Positions 50,621-59,200 of a stretch of 64,000 nucleotides of DNA are shown here, one piece after another. The notes under the pieces are model-generated. The model did not search any database and was not told where the DNA came from. It worked only from the letters and a program-made list of their open reading frames with translations. This DNA is from Orrella sp037026685 (GTDB lineage: Bacteria; Pseudomonadota; Gammaproteobacteria; Burkholderiales; Burkholderiaceae_B), in assembly GCF_037026685.1 (NCBI RefSeq), contig NZ_JBANET010000020.1, forward strand, positions 1-64,000, read 5' to 3'. The position numbers and the translations under genes are program-made. The number at the start of each line of letters is the position of its first letter. The first letter of the stretch is position 1.

Positions 50621-53605
50621 ATGACAGCTCCCGCAACTTCGCATAACAGCACCGCGCCGGCCGCTTCCTGGGTGGGACAGTCCGTGCCGCGGCTGGAAGA
50701 CCGCGCCGTGCTGACCGGCCGCGGCCAGTATGGCGACGACCAGCCGCTCAAGCCCGGCACGCTGCATGCGGCCATCGTGCGCTCGCCCCATGCCCATGCG
50801 CGCATCACCGGGGTGGACGCCAGCGCCGCCCTGGCGGTGCCGGGCGTGCGCGCCGTGCTGACGCCGGCCGACGTGGCGGCCTGGTCCAAGCCTTTCGTGG
50901 TCGGCGTCAAGCAGCCCATGGAGCAATGGGCGCTGGCGCAGGGCAAGGTGCGCTATGTGGGCGAGCCGGTGGCGGTGGTCATCGCCGAATCGCGCTACCT
51001 GGCCGAGGACGGCGCCGACCGCGTGACGGTGGGCTACGAGACGCTGCCGGCGGTCGTGGACGTGGTCCAGGCCACCGGCGCCGATGCCCCGGTGCTGCAT
51101 GAGCAAGTGGGCAGCAACGTGGTCAGCGACCGCAGCTTTCGCTATGGCGATCCCGAAGCGGCGTTCGCCGCCGCGCCGCACCGCGTGTCGCTCGACGTGC
51201 GCTATCCGCGCAATTCCTGCACGCCCATCGAGGGCGGGGTGGTGATCGCCGAATACCTGTCGGCGCAGGACGGCTACGAGGCCAGTTCCAACTTCATGGG
51301 GCCCTTCACGCTGCATACCGTCATGGCGCTGGCGCTGAAGGTGGCGGGCAACCGCCTGCGCCATCGCACCTTCAAGGATTCCGGCGGCAGCTTCGGCGTC
51401 AAGCAGGCGGTGTTCCCCTACGTGGTGCTGATGTGCCTGGCCGCGCGCAAGGCGCAGGCCCCCGTCAAATGGGTGGAGGACCGCCTGGAGCACCTGAGCG
51501 CGGCCACCTCGGCCACCGGGCGCGCCAGCCGCATCGAGGCGGCCGTGCAGGCCGACGGGCGCATCACGGCGCTGTCCTACGACCAGCTCGACGACGTGGG
51601 CGGCTATTTGCGCGCGCCCGAGCCGGCCACCTTCTACCGCATGCATGGCTGCCTGACCGGCGCCTACGATATCGCCAACCTCTCGGTGCGCAACCGCGTG
51701 GTGCTGACCAACAAGACGCCGGCCGGGCTGGTGCGCGGCTTTGGCGGCCCGCAGGTCTATTTCGCCCTGGAGCGGCTGATGCAGCGCATCGCCGTGGAGC
51801 TGGGCCTGGATCCGCTCGAGGTCTACGCACGCAATTTCATCGCCCGCGAGGCCTTTCCCTACCAGGCCGCCGCCGGCGCCCTGATCGATTCGGGCGACTA
51901 TCACGGGGCGCTGGCGCTGGTACGCCGCCAGGGCGGGCTGGACGCGCTGCTCGCCCGGCGCGAGGCCGCCCGCCGCGAGGGCAGGCTGTACGGCATCGGC
52001 TATGCGGCCATTGTCGAGCCTTCCGTCTCCAACATGGGCTACATCACTACCGTGATGCCGGCCCAGGCGCGCACCAAGGCCGGCCCCAAGAACGGGGCGA
52101 TCGCCTCGGCCACCGTGGGCATCGACCCGCTGGGCGGCCTGAACGTGGTGGTGGCCTCTTCGCCCGCCGGCCAGGGCCATCGCACGGTGTGCGCGCAGGT
52201 GGTGGCCGACGTGTTCGGGCTGGCGCCCGGGCAGGTGGCGGTCAATGTCGAGTTCGATACGCAGAAGGATGCCTGGTCGGTGGCCGCCGGCAACTATTCC
52301 AGCCGTTTCGCCGGCGCCGTCGCGGGCACCGTGCACCTGGCGGCGCTGCGCCTGCGCGATAAGCTGGCGCGCATCGCCGCCCATCATTTCGGCTGTGCCG
52401 CCGAATCGATACGTTTCGAGGGCGGGCACATCCATCCGGCCGGCGAGCCCGGACGCGCCACGCCCTTCGTACGGCTGGCGGCCTCGCCGCATTGGGCGCC
52501 GGCGCTGCTGCCCGAAGGCATGGAGCCCGGCCTGCGCGAGACCGCGTTCTGGAGCGCGCCGCAATTGGCCGCCCCGGACGAGGCCGACCGGGTCAATACC
52601 TCGGCCGCCTATGGTTTTGCCTTCGACGTGTGCGCCGTGGAGATCGACCGCGACACCGGGCGCGTGCGCATCGACCGCTACATCACCACGCACGATGCCG
52701 GCCGCATCCTGAATCCGGCGCTGGTGGACGGGCAGATCCGCGGCGCGTTCGCCCAGGGGCTGGGCGCGGCCTTGATGGAGGAGTTCCGTTATGGCGAGGA
52801 CGGCAGCTTCCAGTCGGGCACCTATGCCGACTACCTGCTGCCGACCACCTGCGAGGTCCCCGATCCGGTGATCCTGCACATGGAGACGCCCTCGCCCTTC
52901 ACGCCGCTGGGCGCCAAGGGCGTGGGCGAGGGCAACAACATGAGCACGCCGCCCTGTATCGCCAACGCGGTGGCCGACGCGCTGGGCGTGCGCGACGTGA
53001 CGCTGCCGCTCACGCCATGCCGCGTCATGGCGCTGCTGGGCATGGACGATCCCGCCCCGTCGCAGCCGATGGCCCAGCCCGCGGCGCCGGCCGGCAAGGG
53101 CGGACGCGCACTGGCCGCGCAAGGCGAAGTGCTGCTGCCGGCCACGCCCGAGGCGGTGTTCGCGGTGCTGCTCGACCCGCAGGCGCTGGCCAAGGTCATT
53201 CCCGGCTGCCATGGGCTGCAGCAGGACGGCGCGCACCGCTATCGCGCCGACGTCACGGTGGGCGTGGGCATGGTCAAGGCGCGCTACGCGGCCGAGGTGG
53301 CCCTGTCCGAACTGGATCCGCCGCGCAGCCTGCGGCTGTCCGGATCGGGGCTGTCCTCGGTGGGTTCGGCGCGCGGCAGCGGCCTGGTCAGGCTGGAGCC
53401 GGCCGAAGGCGGCACGCGGCTGTCCTACGACTACCAGGCCGAGGTCTCGGGCAAGGTCGCCGCCGTGGGCGGGCGCATGCTGGAAGGCGCGGCCAGGATC
53501 GTGCTGCGCCAGTTGTTCGAACAGCTCGGCCGCCAGGCCGCCGGCGGGCAGGCGGGATCGCCGCCGTGGTGGCGGCTGCTGCGCCGCCTGGGAGTCAAGC
53601 GATGA
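50621..53605 (+). CDS. Molybdenum hydroxylase large subunit with C-terminal CoxG-like domain
   Basis: 994 residues against about 770-800 for a plain xanthine-oxidase-family large subunit. Residues about 1-790 are the CoxL/XdhB-like part: RSPHAHARITGVD, YVGEPVAVVIAES, GLVRGFGGPQVYFALE, VASSPAGQGHRTVCAQV and the active-site segment GAKGVGEGNNM with the base Glu. Residues about 835-970 form a CoxG/SRPBCC-type lipid-binding-like domain (GEVLLPATPEAVFAVLLDP, ALAKVIPGCHGL) that is usually a separate protein. Next two genes supply the FAD and 2Fe-2S subunits. Likely a hydroxylase of a CoA thioester or heteroaromatic acid. Confidence 0.88.
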   Translation: MTAPATSHNSTAPAASWVGQSVPRLEDRAVLTGRGQYGDDQPLKPGTLHAAIVRSPHAHARITGVDASAALAVPGVRAVLTPADVAAWSKPFVVGVKQPMEQWALAQGKVRYVGEPVAVVIAESRYLAEDGADRVTVGYETLPAVVDVVQATGADAPVLHEQVGSNVVSDRSFRYGDPEAAFAAAPHRVSLDVRYPRNSCTPIEGGVVIAEYLSAQDGYEASSNFMGPFTLHTVMALALKVAGNRLRHRTFKDSGGSFGVKQAVFPYVVLMCLAARKAQAPVKWVEDRLEHLSAATSATGRASRIEAAVQADGRITALSYDQLDDVGGYLRAPEPATFYRMHGCLTGAYDIANLSVRNRVVLTNKTPAGLVRGFGGPQVYFALERLMQRIAVELGLDPLEVYARNFIAREAFPYQAAAGALIDSGDYHGALALVRRQGGLDALLARREAARREGRLYGIGYAAIVEPSVSNMGYITTVMPAQARTKAGPKNGAIASATVGIDPLGGLNVVVASSPAGQGHRTVCAQVVADVFGLAPGQVAVNVEFDTQKDAWSVAAGNYSSRFAGAVAGTVHLAALRLRDKLARIAAHHFGCAAESIRFEGGHIHPAGEPGRATPFVRLAASPHWAPALLPEGMEPGLRETAFWSAPQLAAPDEADRVNTSAAYGFAFDVCAVEIDRDTGRVRIDRYITTHDAGRILNPALVDGQIRGAFAQGLGAALMEEFRYGEDGSFQSGTYADYLLPTTCEVPDPVILHMETPSPFTPLGAKGVGEGNNMSTPPCIANAVADALGVRDVTLPLTPCRVMALLGMDDPAPSQPMAQPAAPAGKGGRALAAQGEVLLPATPEAVFAVLLDPQALAKVIPGCHGLQQDGAHRYRADVTVGVGMVKARYAAEVALSELDPPRSLRLSGSGLSSVGSARGSGLVRLEPAEGGTRLSYDYQAEVSGKVAAVGGRMLEGAARIVLRQLFEQLGRQAAGGQAGSPPWWRLLRRLGVKR

Positions 53606-54420
53606 AGCCGCAAGCCTTGGACGTGGTGCGCGCCGATAGCGCGCAGGAAGCCGTGGCGCTGCTGGCCGAGCTGGGGGCCCAGGCCCGCATACTGGCCGGC
53701 GGCCAATCGCTGATGGCCGCCCTGAACATGCGCCTGGCGCAGCCCGGGACGCTGATCGATATCTCGCGCTGCGCCGACCTGGACTACGTGCGGGCCGAGG
53801 ACGGCTGGCTGCGCGTGGGTGCGGCGGCCACCCAGGCCAGCGTGCAGTGGCGGCCCGCGCTGGCGCGCGAGGTGCCATTGCTGGCGCAGGTCTTTCCCCA
53901 CATCTCGCACTTCCAGGTGCGCAATCGTGGAACCGTGTGCGGCTCGGTGGCGCATGCCGATCCCAGTGCCGAACTGCCGCTGGCGCTGGTGGCGCTGCAA
54001 GGCCAGGTCGTGCTGCGCAGGCGCGGCAAGCGCCGGGTGCTGCCGGCCGAGGCCTTCTTTACCGGCATGCTGAGCACCGCCCGCGAGCCCGACGAACTGG
54101 TCGAGGAGGTGCGGTTTCCCTTGGCGCGCAGCGGCGAACGCACGGCGTTCGAGGAGTTCTCGGCGCGCCACGGCGATTTCGCCATCGTGTCGGTCGCGGC
54201 GGTGCGCCACGGCCAGAGCCTGCGCCTGGCCGTGGGCGGGGTGGCCGACCGGCCCCGCACCATCGCGCTGCCGGCCGGGCCGGGCGCCGTGCGCGATGCC
54301 GCCATCAATGATTTCGCCTGGGCGCTGCAGGCCCAGGATGACGCCCATGCGACGGCCGTGTTCCGCCGCCACCTGGTGCGGCGCCTGGCCGCCCGGGCGA
54401 TCGAGGAGGTGTATCGATGA
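53602..54420 (+). CDS. Molybdenum hydroxylase FAD-binding subunit (CoxM-like)
   Basis: 272 residues. FAD-binding segments ILAGGQSLMAALNMRLAQP (about residues 31-49) and QVRNRGTVCGSVAHADPSAE (about 110-129). It transfers electrons from the 2Fe-2S clusters to the acceptor. Overlaps the large-subunit stop and the small-subunit start by 4 bases each. Confidence 0.92.
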   Translation: MKPQALDVVRADSAQEAVALLAELGAQARILAGGQSLMAALNMRLAQPGTLIDISRCADLDYVRAEDGWLRVGAAATQASVQWRPALAREVPLLAQVFPHISHFQVRNRGTVCGSVAHADPSAELPLALVALQGQVVLRRRGKRRVLPAEAFFTGMLSTAREPDELVEEVRFPLARSGERTAFEEFSARHGDFAIVSVAAVRHGQSLRLAVGGVADRPRTIALPAGPGAVRDAAINDFAWALQAQDDAHATAVFRRHLVRRLAARAIEEVYR

Positions 54421-54944
54421 AAAGGTATGAACAGGGCCAGCGCCACGAGGTGCGCATCACGCTCAATGGCCAGCCGCGCCAGGGCCTTTGCGAATCGCGC
54501 ACCCTGCTGTCGGATTTCCTGCGCGAGGGCCTGGGCGCGACCGGCACCCACGTGGGCTGCGAGCACGGCGTATGCGGCGCCTGCACCGTGCTGGTCGACG
54601 GCATCGCCGGGCGCGCTTGCCTGACGCTGGCGGTGCAGGCCGACGGGCGGCGCGTGGACACCGTCGAAGGGCTGTGCGGCCTGGAGGACGAACTGTCGGA
54701 CCTGCAGGAGGCGTTTCACCGCAACCATGCCTTGCAGTGCGGCTTCTGCACGCCCGGCATCCTCATGTCCTGCGTGGACTACCTGCGCCGCCGGCCCGAT
54801 CCCAGCGAGCAGGAGGTGCGCGACATGCTCTCGGGCCATCTGTGCCGGTGCACCGGCTACACCAACATCGTGCGCGCCGTCCTGGAAACGGCGGCCGCTC
54901 GCCGCGCGGCCGCGCAGGCCGCGCCTGCTTCCTTGGGGGAATGA
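54417..54944 (+). CDS. Molybdenum hydroxylase 2Fe-2S subunit (CoxS-like)
   Basis: 175 residues. Plant-type cluster: CEHGVCGACTVLVDG with a fourth Cys at RACLTL (about residues 43-70). Second cluster: QCGFCTPGIL (about 104) and LCRCTGYTNIV (about 143). All eight cysteines are present. Confidence 0.95.
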   Translation: MKRYEQGQRHEVRITLNGQPRQGLCESRTLLSDFLREGLGATGTHVGCEHGVCGACTVLVDGIAGRACLTLAVQADGRRVDTVEGLCGLEDELSDLQEAFHRNHALQCGFCTPGILMSCVDYLRRRPDPSEQEVRDMLSGHLCRCTGYTNIVRAVLETAAARRAAAQAAPASLGE

Positions 54945-54948
54945 AGAC

Positions 54949-56499
54949 ATGCTGGATCTGGGCCGAACCTTTCTGCAAAGCGTCGAGCGCAGCCCGAATG
55001 CGCTGGCCGTGGTGGACGGCAGCGTGCGGCGCACCTACGCGCAATGGCGCGAGGACATCGCCGCGCTGGTGGCGGGGCTGCACGGCATGGGCCTGACGCA
55101 TGGCGACCATGTGCTGGCGGTGCTGCAGAACCGCTATGAGATGGCCACGCTGCACTGGGCCTGCCAGTTCGCCGGGCTGGTGGTCACGCCGCTGAACTGG
55201 CGCGCCAAGCCCGAGGAGATCGACTACTGCGCCGACGATGCGGGCGCGCGCGCGGTGTTCTACGAACCGGCAAGCGAGCAGGCCGTGCGCGACAGCGCCC
55301 GGGCCGCGCACCTGCCGCGCGTGGCCGTGGCCGGGGCGGCCGGCGGCACGCTGCGCTTCGAGGACCTGCTGGCCCAGCCATGCGCGACGCTGGCGCCGCG
55401 CGCCGACGCGCAGGACTGGTCCTTGATGCTGTACACCTCCGGCACCACCGGAAAACCCAAGGGCGTGCCGCGCCGCCACCGCCAGGAGCGCGCCGCCGCG
55501 CTTGGCCATGTGGCGCAGAACCTGTATCGACGCGGCGAGCGGACCTTGGGCGTCATGCCGCTCTATCACACCATGGGCGTGCGCTCGCTGCTGTCCATGG
55601 CGCTGGTCGACGGCCTGTTCGTGTGCGTGCCGCGTTTCGATCCCGCGCAGACGCTGGCCTGCATCCGCGACGAACGCATCACCTGCCTGTACCTGGTGCC
55701 CACGCTCTATCACGACATGCTCGCCTGGCGGGAAAAGCACGGCGGCGACCTGTCCTCGGTAAGCAAGCTGGGCTTTGCCGGCGCGCCCATGCACGATGCG
55801 CTGCTCAAGCGGCTGAACGAAACGATCAAGCCCGAGCTATTCGTCAACCACTACGGATCCTCCGAGGTTTATACCTTTTCCTTCGAGCAGGACGCCGTTC
55901 GCAAGCCCGGCAGCGCCGGACGCGCCGGCGTCAATGCCCGATTGCGGGTCGTGCGCCTGGATGCCCGATCGCCTGACCAGTTGGCTGCTGTGGGCGAGGA
56001 AGGCCAGATCATCGCCGACCTGCATGGCGACGAGGCTTTCGAGCAGTATTGGAACCGGCCCGATGCCGATGCCAAATCACTGCGCCAGGGTTGGTACTAC
56101 ACCGGCGATACCGGCTATTTCGACGAAGAGGGAGACTTGTTCGTTACCGGACGGGTCGACGATATGATCATTAGCGGCGGAGAAAATATCTCGCCGGTGG
56201 AGATCGAATCGCTGCTCTCGCTACATCCCGCCGTGGACGAAGTCGCGGTAGCCGGGCTCAAGGATGAGCGCTGGGGACAGCGCGTGGTGGCCTTCGTCAA
56301 ACGTCGCAGCGCCGTCGATGCCCAGGCGCTGGATGACCATTGCAGGCAGTCGGACCTGCCCAACTTCAAGCGTCCCCGCGAGTACGTGTTCGTGCAGGAA
56401 GTGCCGAAGTCGCCCGTGGGCAAGGTCCTGCGCCGCAAGCTGGTAGCAGGCGAGTACGACGTGGTGCCAGGCGAGGAAGCGGTCCGGCCGGCTTCCTGA
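54949..56499 (+). CDS. AMP-dependent acyl/aryl-CoA ligase
   Basis: 516 residues. ANL-superfamily motifs: YTSGTTGKPKGVPRRH (about residues 160-175), GSSEVYTF (about 303), YYTGDTGYFDEEGDLFVTGR (about 383-402), GENISPVEIES and the C-terminal lysine in PKSPVGKVLRRKL. Such ligases activate a carboxylic acid with ATP and CoA. Located right after the Mo-hydroxylase, so it may prepare the CoA thioester that the hydroxylase oxidises, as in furoate degradation. Confidence 0.88.
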   Translation: MLDLGRTFLQSVERSPNALAVVDGSVRRTYAQWREDIAALVAGLHGMGLTHGDHVLAVLQNRYEMATLHWACQFAGLVVTPLNWRAKPEEIDYCADDAGARAVFYEPASEQAVRDSARAAHLPRVAVAGAAGGTLRFEDLLAQPCATLAPRADAQDWSLMLYTSGTTGKPKGVPRRHRQERAAALGHVAQNLYRRGERTLGVMPLYHTMGVRSLLSMALVDGLFVCVPRFDPAQTLACIRDERITCLYLVPTLYHDMLAWREKHGGDLSSVSKLGFAGAPMHDALLKRLNETIKPELFVNHYGSSEVYTFSFEQDAVRKPGSAGRAGVNARLRVVRLDARSPDQLAAVGEEGQIIADLHGDEAFEQYWNRPDADAKSLRQGWYYTGDTGYFDEEGDLFVTGRVDDMIISGGENISPVEIESLLSLHPAVDEVAVAGLKDERWGQRVVAFVKRRSAVDAQALDDHCRQSDLPNFKRPREYVFVQEVPKSPVGKVLRRKLVAGEYDVVPGEEAVRPAS

Positions 56500-56566
56500 C
56501 GCAGGGGGCGCAGCGACGCCATCTCATGTACAGTTTTTTCGTCGAAAAGATTTTCGAGGGGGAACC

Positions 56567-57421
56567 ATGACGACAGCACTGAGGATCGCGCAAGGGATGT
56601 TCGGCAGGGTGGCGCTGCTCGACATGGATGCCCCGCTGGTCTCGCATGCCCATTCCCAGTGCCACGTCATCCTCAAGGCCAGCGGCGCCGATTCGGCGTT
56701 CTATGTGGCCCAGGAGCGGTTGCCGGTGACCGACCGCACCGCCATCCTGGTCAATGCCTGGGAGCCGCATTACTTTTTCAGCGAGCCGGACTTTCCTCGC
56801 ACAGCCTATCTGGTGCTGTACATCGAGCCGAAGTGGCTGGCGATGCTGCATGACCCGCTGCGGGTATCGGGCCATCCGCGTTTTTTTCCCCGGCCCTGCG
56901 TCGAGATCACGCCGCGCATCCGGAAACTGGCCGACGATCTGGTCGGCGAGATGATGTCGCTCATTCCCATGACGCAGGAGCGTCTGGAAAGCGCACTGTT
57001 CGAACTGATGCTGGCCATCAGCGAGCAGTACTCCGCCTTCAGGCTCATCGACGACTTGATCCGCCCGGACGGTCTCCAGTTGCCCGATGCGCGCGTGCAG
57101 CGGGCCATAGGCTACATCCGCGACAACCTCGGTCAGGCGCTGGACGTGGACAGGCTGGCGGCCCATGCCTATCTTTCGCGTACGCAGTTCTTCGTGCGGT
57201 TTCGCCGGGCCACCGGGATGACTCCGCACGTCTTCATCAACACCTTGCGCGCCGAAGCGGCCTGCCGCCGGCTGGCGCGTCCCGGGCGCGCCAGCCTGGG
57301 CAGCTTGGCCGAGGAACTCGGTTTTTCCGATCAGGGACATTTCACCCGCTTCGTCCGGGGCCATCTGGGCGTGACACCCAGCGAATACCGTCGCGTGGTG
57401 CAGGTATACGGTGGGGCCTAG
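56567..57421 (+). CDS. AraC-family transcriptional regulator
   Basis: 284 residues. N-terminal cupin-like sensing domain (about 1-150). C-terminal double HTH (about 180-280): VDRLAAHAYLSRTQFFVRFR and LAEELGFSDQGHFTRFVRGH, ending VTPSEYRRV. It lies downstream of the ligase, same strand, so it likely co-regulates the Mo-hydroxylase operon. Its stop codon shares the tetramer CTAG (57418-57421) with the stop of the convergent TetR gene. Confidence 0.9.
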   Translation: MTTALRIAQGMFGRVALLDMDAPLVSHAHSQCHVILKASGADSAFYVAQERLPVTDRTAILVNAWEPHYFFSEPDFPRTAYLVLYIEPKWLAMLHDPLRVSGHPRFFPRPCVEITPRIRKLADDLVGEMMSLIPMTQERLESALFELMLAISEQYSAFRLIDDLIRPDGLQLPDARVQRAIGYIRDNLGQALDVDRLAAHAYLSRTQFFVRFRRATGMTPHVFINTLRAEAACRRLARPGRASLGSLAEELGFSDQGHFTRFVRGHLGVTPSEYRRVVQVYGGA

Positions 57422-58110
57422 CCCTGCGCGGCGGCCGGCAGGCGGGCCAGCGTGGCGGGCGACGGCGGGCATTCGAGCATGGCCTGGAAAGTGTCCAGGA
57501 TGTTTTCCAGGGTGAATGCCGGCAGCCACAGCCGGTTAGGCGCATGCGTCTCGTCCAGGGACGCTTCCTTGGTCGACAGCACCGACGTCGTGTACAGGGC
57601 CACCAGCGACATGCGCTGTTCGAGCACCGGCCCGGGAATGTGGGCGAGCAGCTCGCGAAAGTGCTGCAGGCAGCGGCGATAGCCCGCGTTCCATTGATCG
57701 CCGATGTATTGGCGAAACAGCGGCCGGTGCGTCATCTGCACGTTCGATAGGAAGCGCAGGTAGGTGCTGCCCTCGGCTTGTGTCACGGTCAGGCGGTGCA
57801 CCGGAAGAATGAAGGCATCCAGTACCTCGCGCACGGTACGCGGCCCGCCGGCCTGGCGCAGTTCGTCAAGCATGGCCTGGCGAAAGCCGTCGACCATCCT
57901 TGCCCCGTCGACCAGCAGTTCGCCTATCAGCGCCTCCTTGGAACCGAAATGGTACTGCACCGATGCCTTGTTGCGCTGGCCCGCGGCCGCCACGATGTCG
58001 GCGACCGAGACACCGTCGATGCCGTGCAGCGCGAACAGGCGTTGGGCGACGGCTTTCATCTTGTCCCGTGTTTCCTTGCCGTCCGAGCGCAGGGCTTTGG
58101 TGTTCGCCAT
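57418..58110 (-). CDS. TetR-family regulator
   Basis: 230 residues. HTH of the TetR type at about residues 14-60, reading VSVADIVAAAGQRNKASVQYHF; the core is ADIVAAAGQRNKASVQYHF. C-terminal ligand domain resembles TetR_C regulators of lipid or drug genes. It is divergent from the fatty-acid-hydroxylase gene across 110 bases with two operators. Confidence 0.9.
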   Translation of the reverse strand: MANTKALRSDGKETRDKMKAVAQRLFALHGIDGVSVADIVAAAGQRNKASVQYHFGSKEALIGELLVDGARMVDGFRQAMLDELRQAGGPRTVREVLDAFILPVHRLTVTQAEGSTYLRFLSNVQMTHRPLFRQYIGDQWNAGYRRCLQHFRELLAHIPGPVLEQRMSLVALYTTSVLSTKEASLDETHAPNRLWLPAFTLENILDTFQAMLECPPSPATLARLPAAAQG

Positions 58111-58116
58111 GTTATT

Positions 58117-58153
58117 TAAGTTTATAGACTTATTTAAGTTAATGTACTTAAAT
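58117..58153. promoter_or_regulatory. Double TetR operator TAAGT-N6-ACTTA
   Basis: Site 1 TAAGTTTATAGACTTA (58117-58132) and site 2 ATTTAAGT-TAATGT-ACTTAAAT (58132-58153, perfect 8-bp arms) have the same spacing and are 18 bases apart. The first begins 6 bases from the TetR ATG. They sit in an AT-rich island that also drives the divergent gene at 58221. Confidence 0.8.
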
Positions 58154-58220
58154 TGGAGGTGGGCAGGCCAGCCAGATGCCGGCGCTGCCCTTGGACTAAA
58201 CCAGCAGGAGGCAAGCTACC

Positions 58221-59036
58221 ATGAACCGCGAAGAAGAGATCATCGCCCGCTCCCGGGCCTTCAGAAAACAGTACGTCGAATCCACCCCGCGCTGGTACAG
58301 GGGCGAAATGCATCTGGCATTCACGCTGGTTTTCACGATAGGCGTCATCGTCTATTGTGCCTCCCGGCTGGAGAGCCCGAGCTGGCAGGAGTGGGCCTGT
58401 GTGGTTGTGCCCATGTTCCTGTTCGGCAACTGGGCCGAATGGGCAGGGCATCGCTACCTGCTGCACAGTCCCCGAAGCTGGCTGAAGTCCGCGTACAAGC
58501 GCCACGTGGCTACCCATCACCAGTTCTTCTCGCACAAGACGCTCCAATACCAGGGCCAGAAAGAGTGGCGCGCCCTGCTGTTTCCGCCGTTCGCGCCGGT
58601 CCTGTTCGTGCTGGCCGCGCTTCCTCCGGCGATCCTTGTCGGCGTGCTTTGGTCGGCCAACGCCGGCTACATCGCGGTGCTGACCATGGCCGCCTATTTC
58701 CTGATGTACGAAGGGCTGCACACCTTGTCCCACCTGCAGCATCCGGTCCTGGACCGCATCCCGCTGGTCAACACGGTACGGCGCATGCATGTGCTGCACC
58801 ACAACCCCGATTTCATGCACACCCGCAACTTCAATCTCACCTTTCCCCTGTGCGATGCGCTGTTCGGAACCAGCGACCTGGACAAGGGCGTGCTGGGCAC
58901 CTTGTTCAACGGCATGTCGGATCAGGCCCGCAAGCCGCAGGATCGGGCCCGGCTTGCCGCCCAGCAGCTTGCGCAAACCGGTGCCGCCGCGGCCGGCGCG
59001 CGGGTCCATGGATCCGGGCCGGACCGCCGCGCCTGA
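58221..59036 (+). CDS. Fatty acid hydroxylase/sterol desaturase superfamily membrane protein
   Basis: 271 residues, three or four transmembrane segments. Diiron histidine clusters: GHRYLLH (HxxxxxH-like, about residue 76), HVATHHQFF (about 93), LHTLSHLQH (about 173) and MHVLHHNPDFMHTRNF (about 191). Members hydroxylate or desaturate fatty acyl, sterol or carotenoid substrates with oxygen. TetR control suggests a lipid-like inducer. RBS CAGGAGG 11 bases upstream. 164 bases follow before the next gene with no clear feature. Confidence 0.85.
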   Translation: MNREEEIIARSRAFRKQYVESTPRWYRGEMHLAFTLVFTIGVIVYCASRLESPSWQEWACVVVPMFLFGNWAEWAGHRYLLHSPRSWLKSAYKRHVATHHQFFSHKTLQYQGQKEWRALLFPPFAPVLFVLAALPPAILVGVLWSANAGYIAVLTMAAYFLMYEGLHTLSHLQHPVLDRIPLVNTVRRMHVLHHNPDFMHTRNFNLTFPLCDALFGTSDLDKGVLGTLFNGMSDQARKPQDRARLAAQQLAQTGAAAAGARVHGSGPDRRA

Positions 59037-59200
59037 TGCTGCGGGTGCACATCGATCCGGACTCTATGGCAAAAAAACGGAGCCAGGGGCAATGCCCTGG
59101 GCGCTGTTGGCCTGTAATCTTGCAGCCTCATGGAGGCAGCGGCGGCTGAGCGGCCGGCGCAGCACCTGAACTGCGCACCGAACAATAAAAGGAGAAGACA

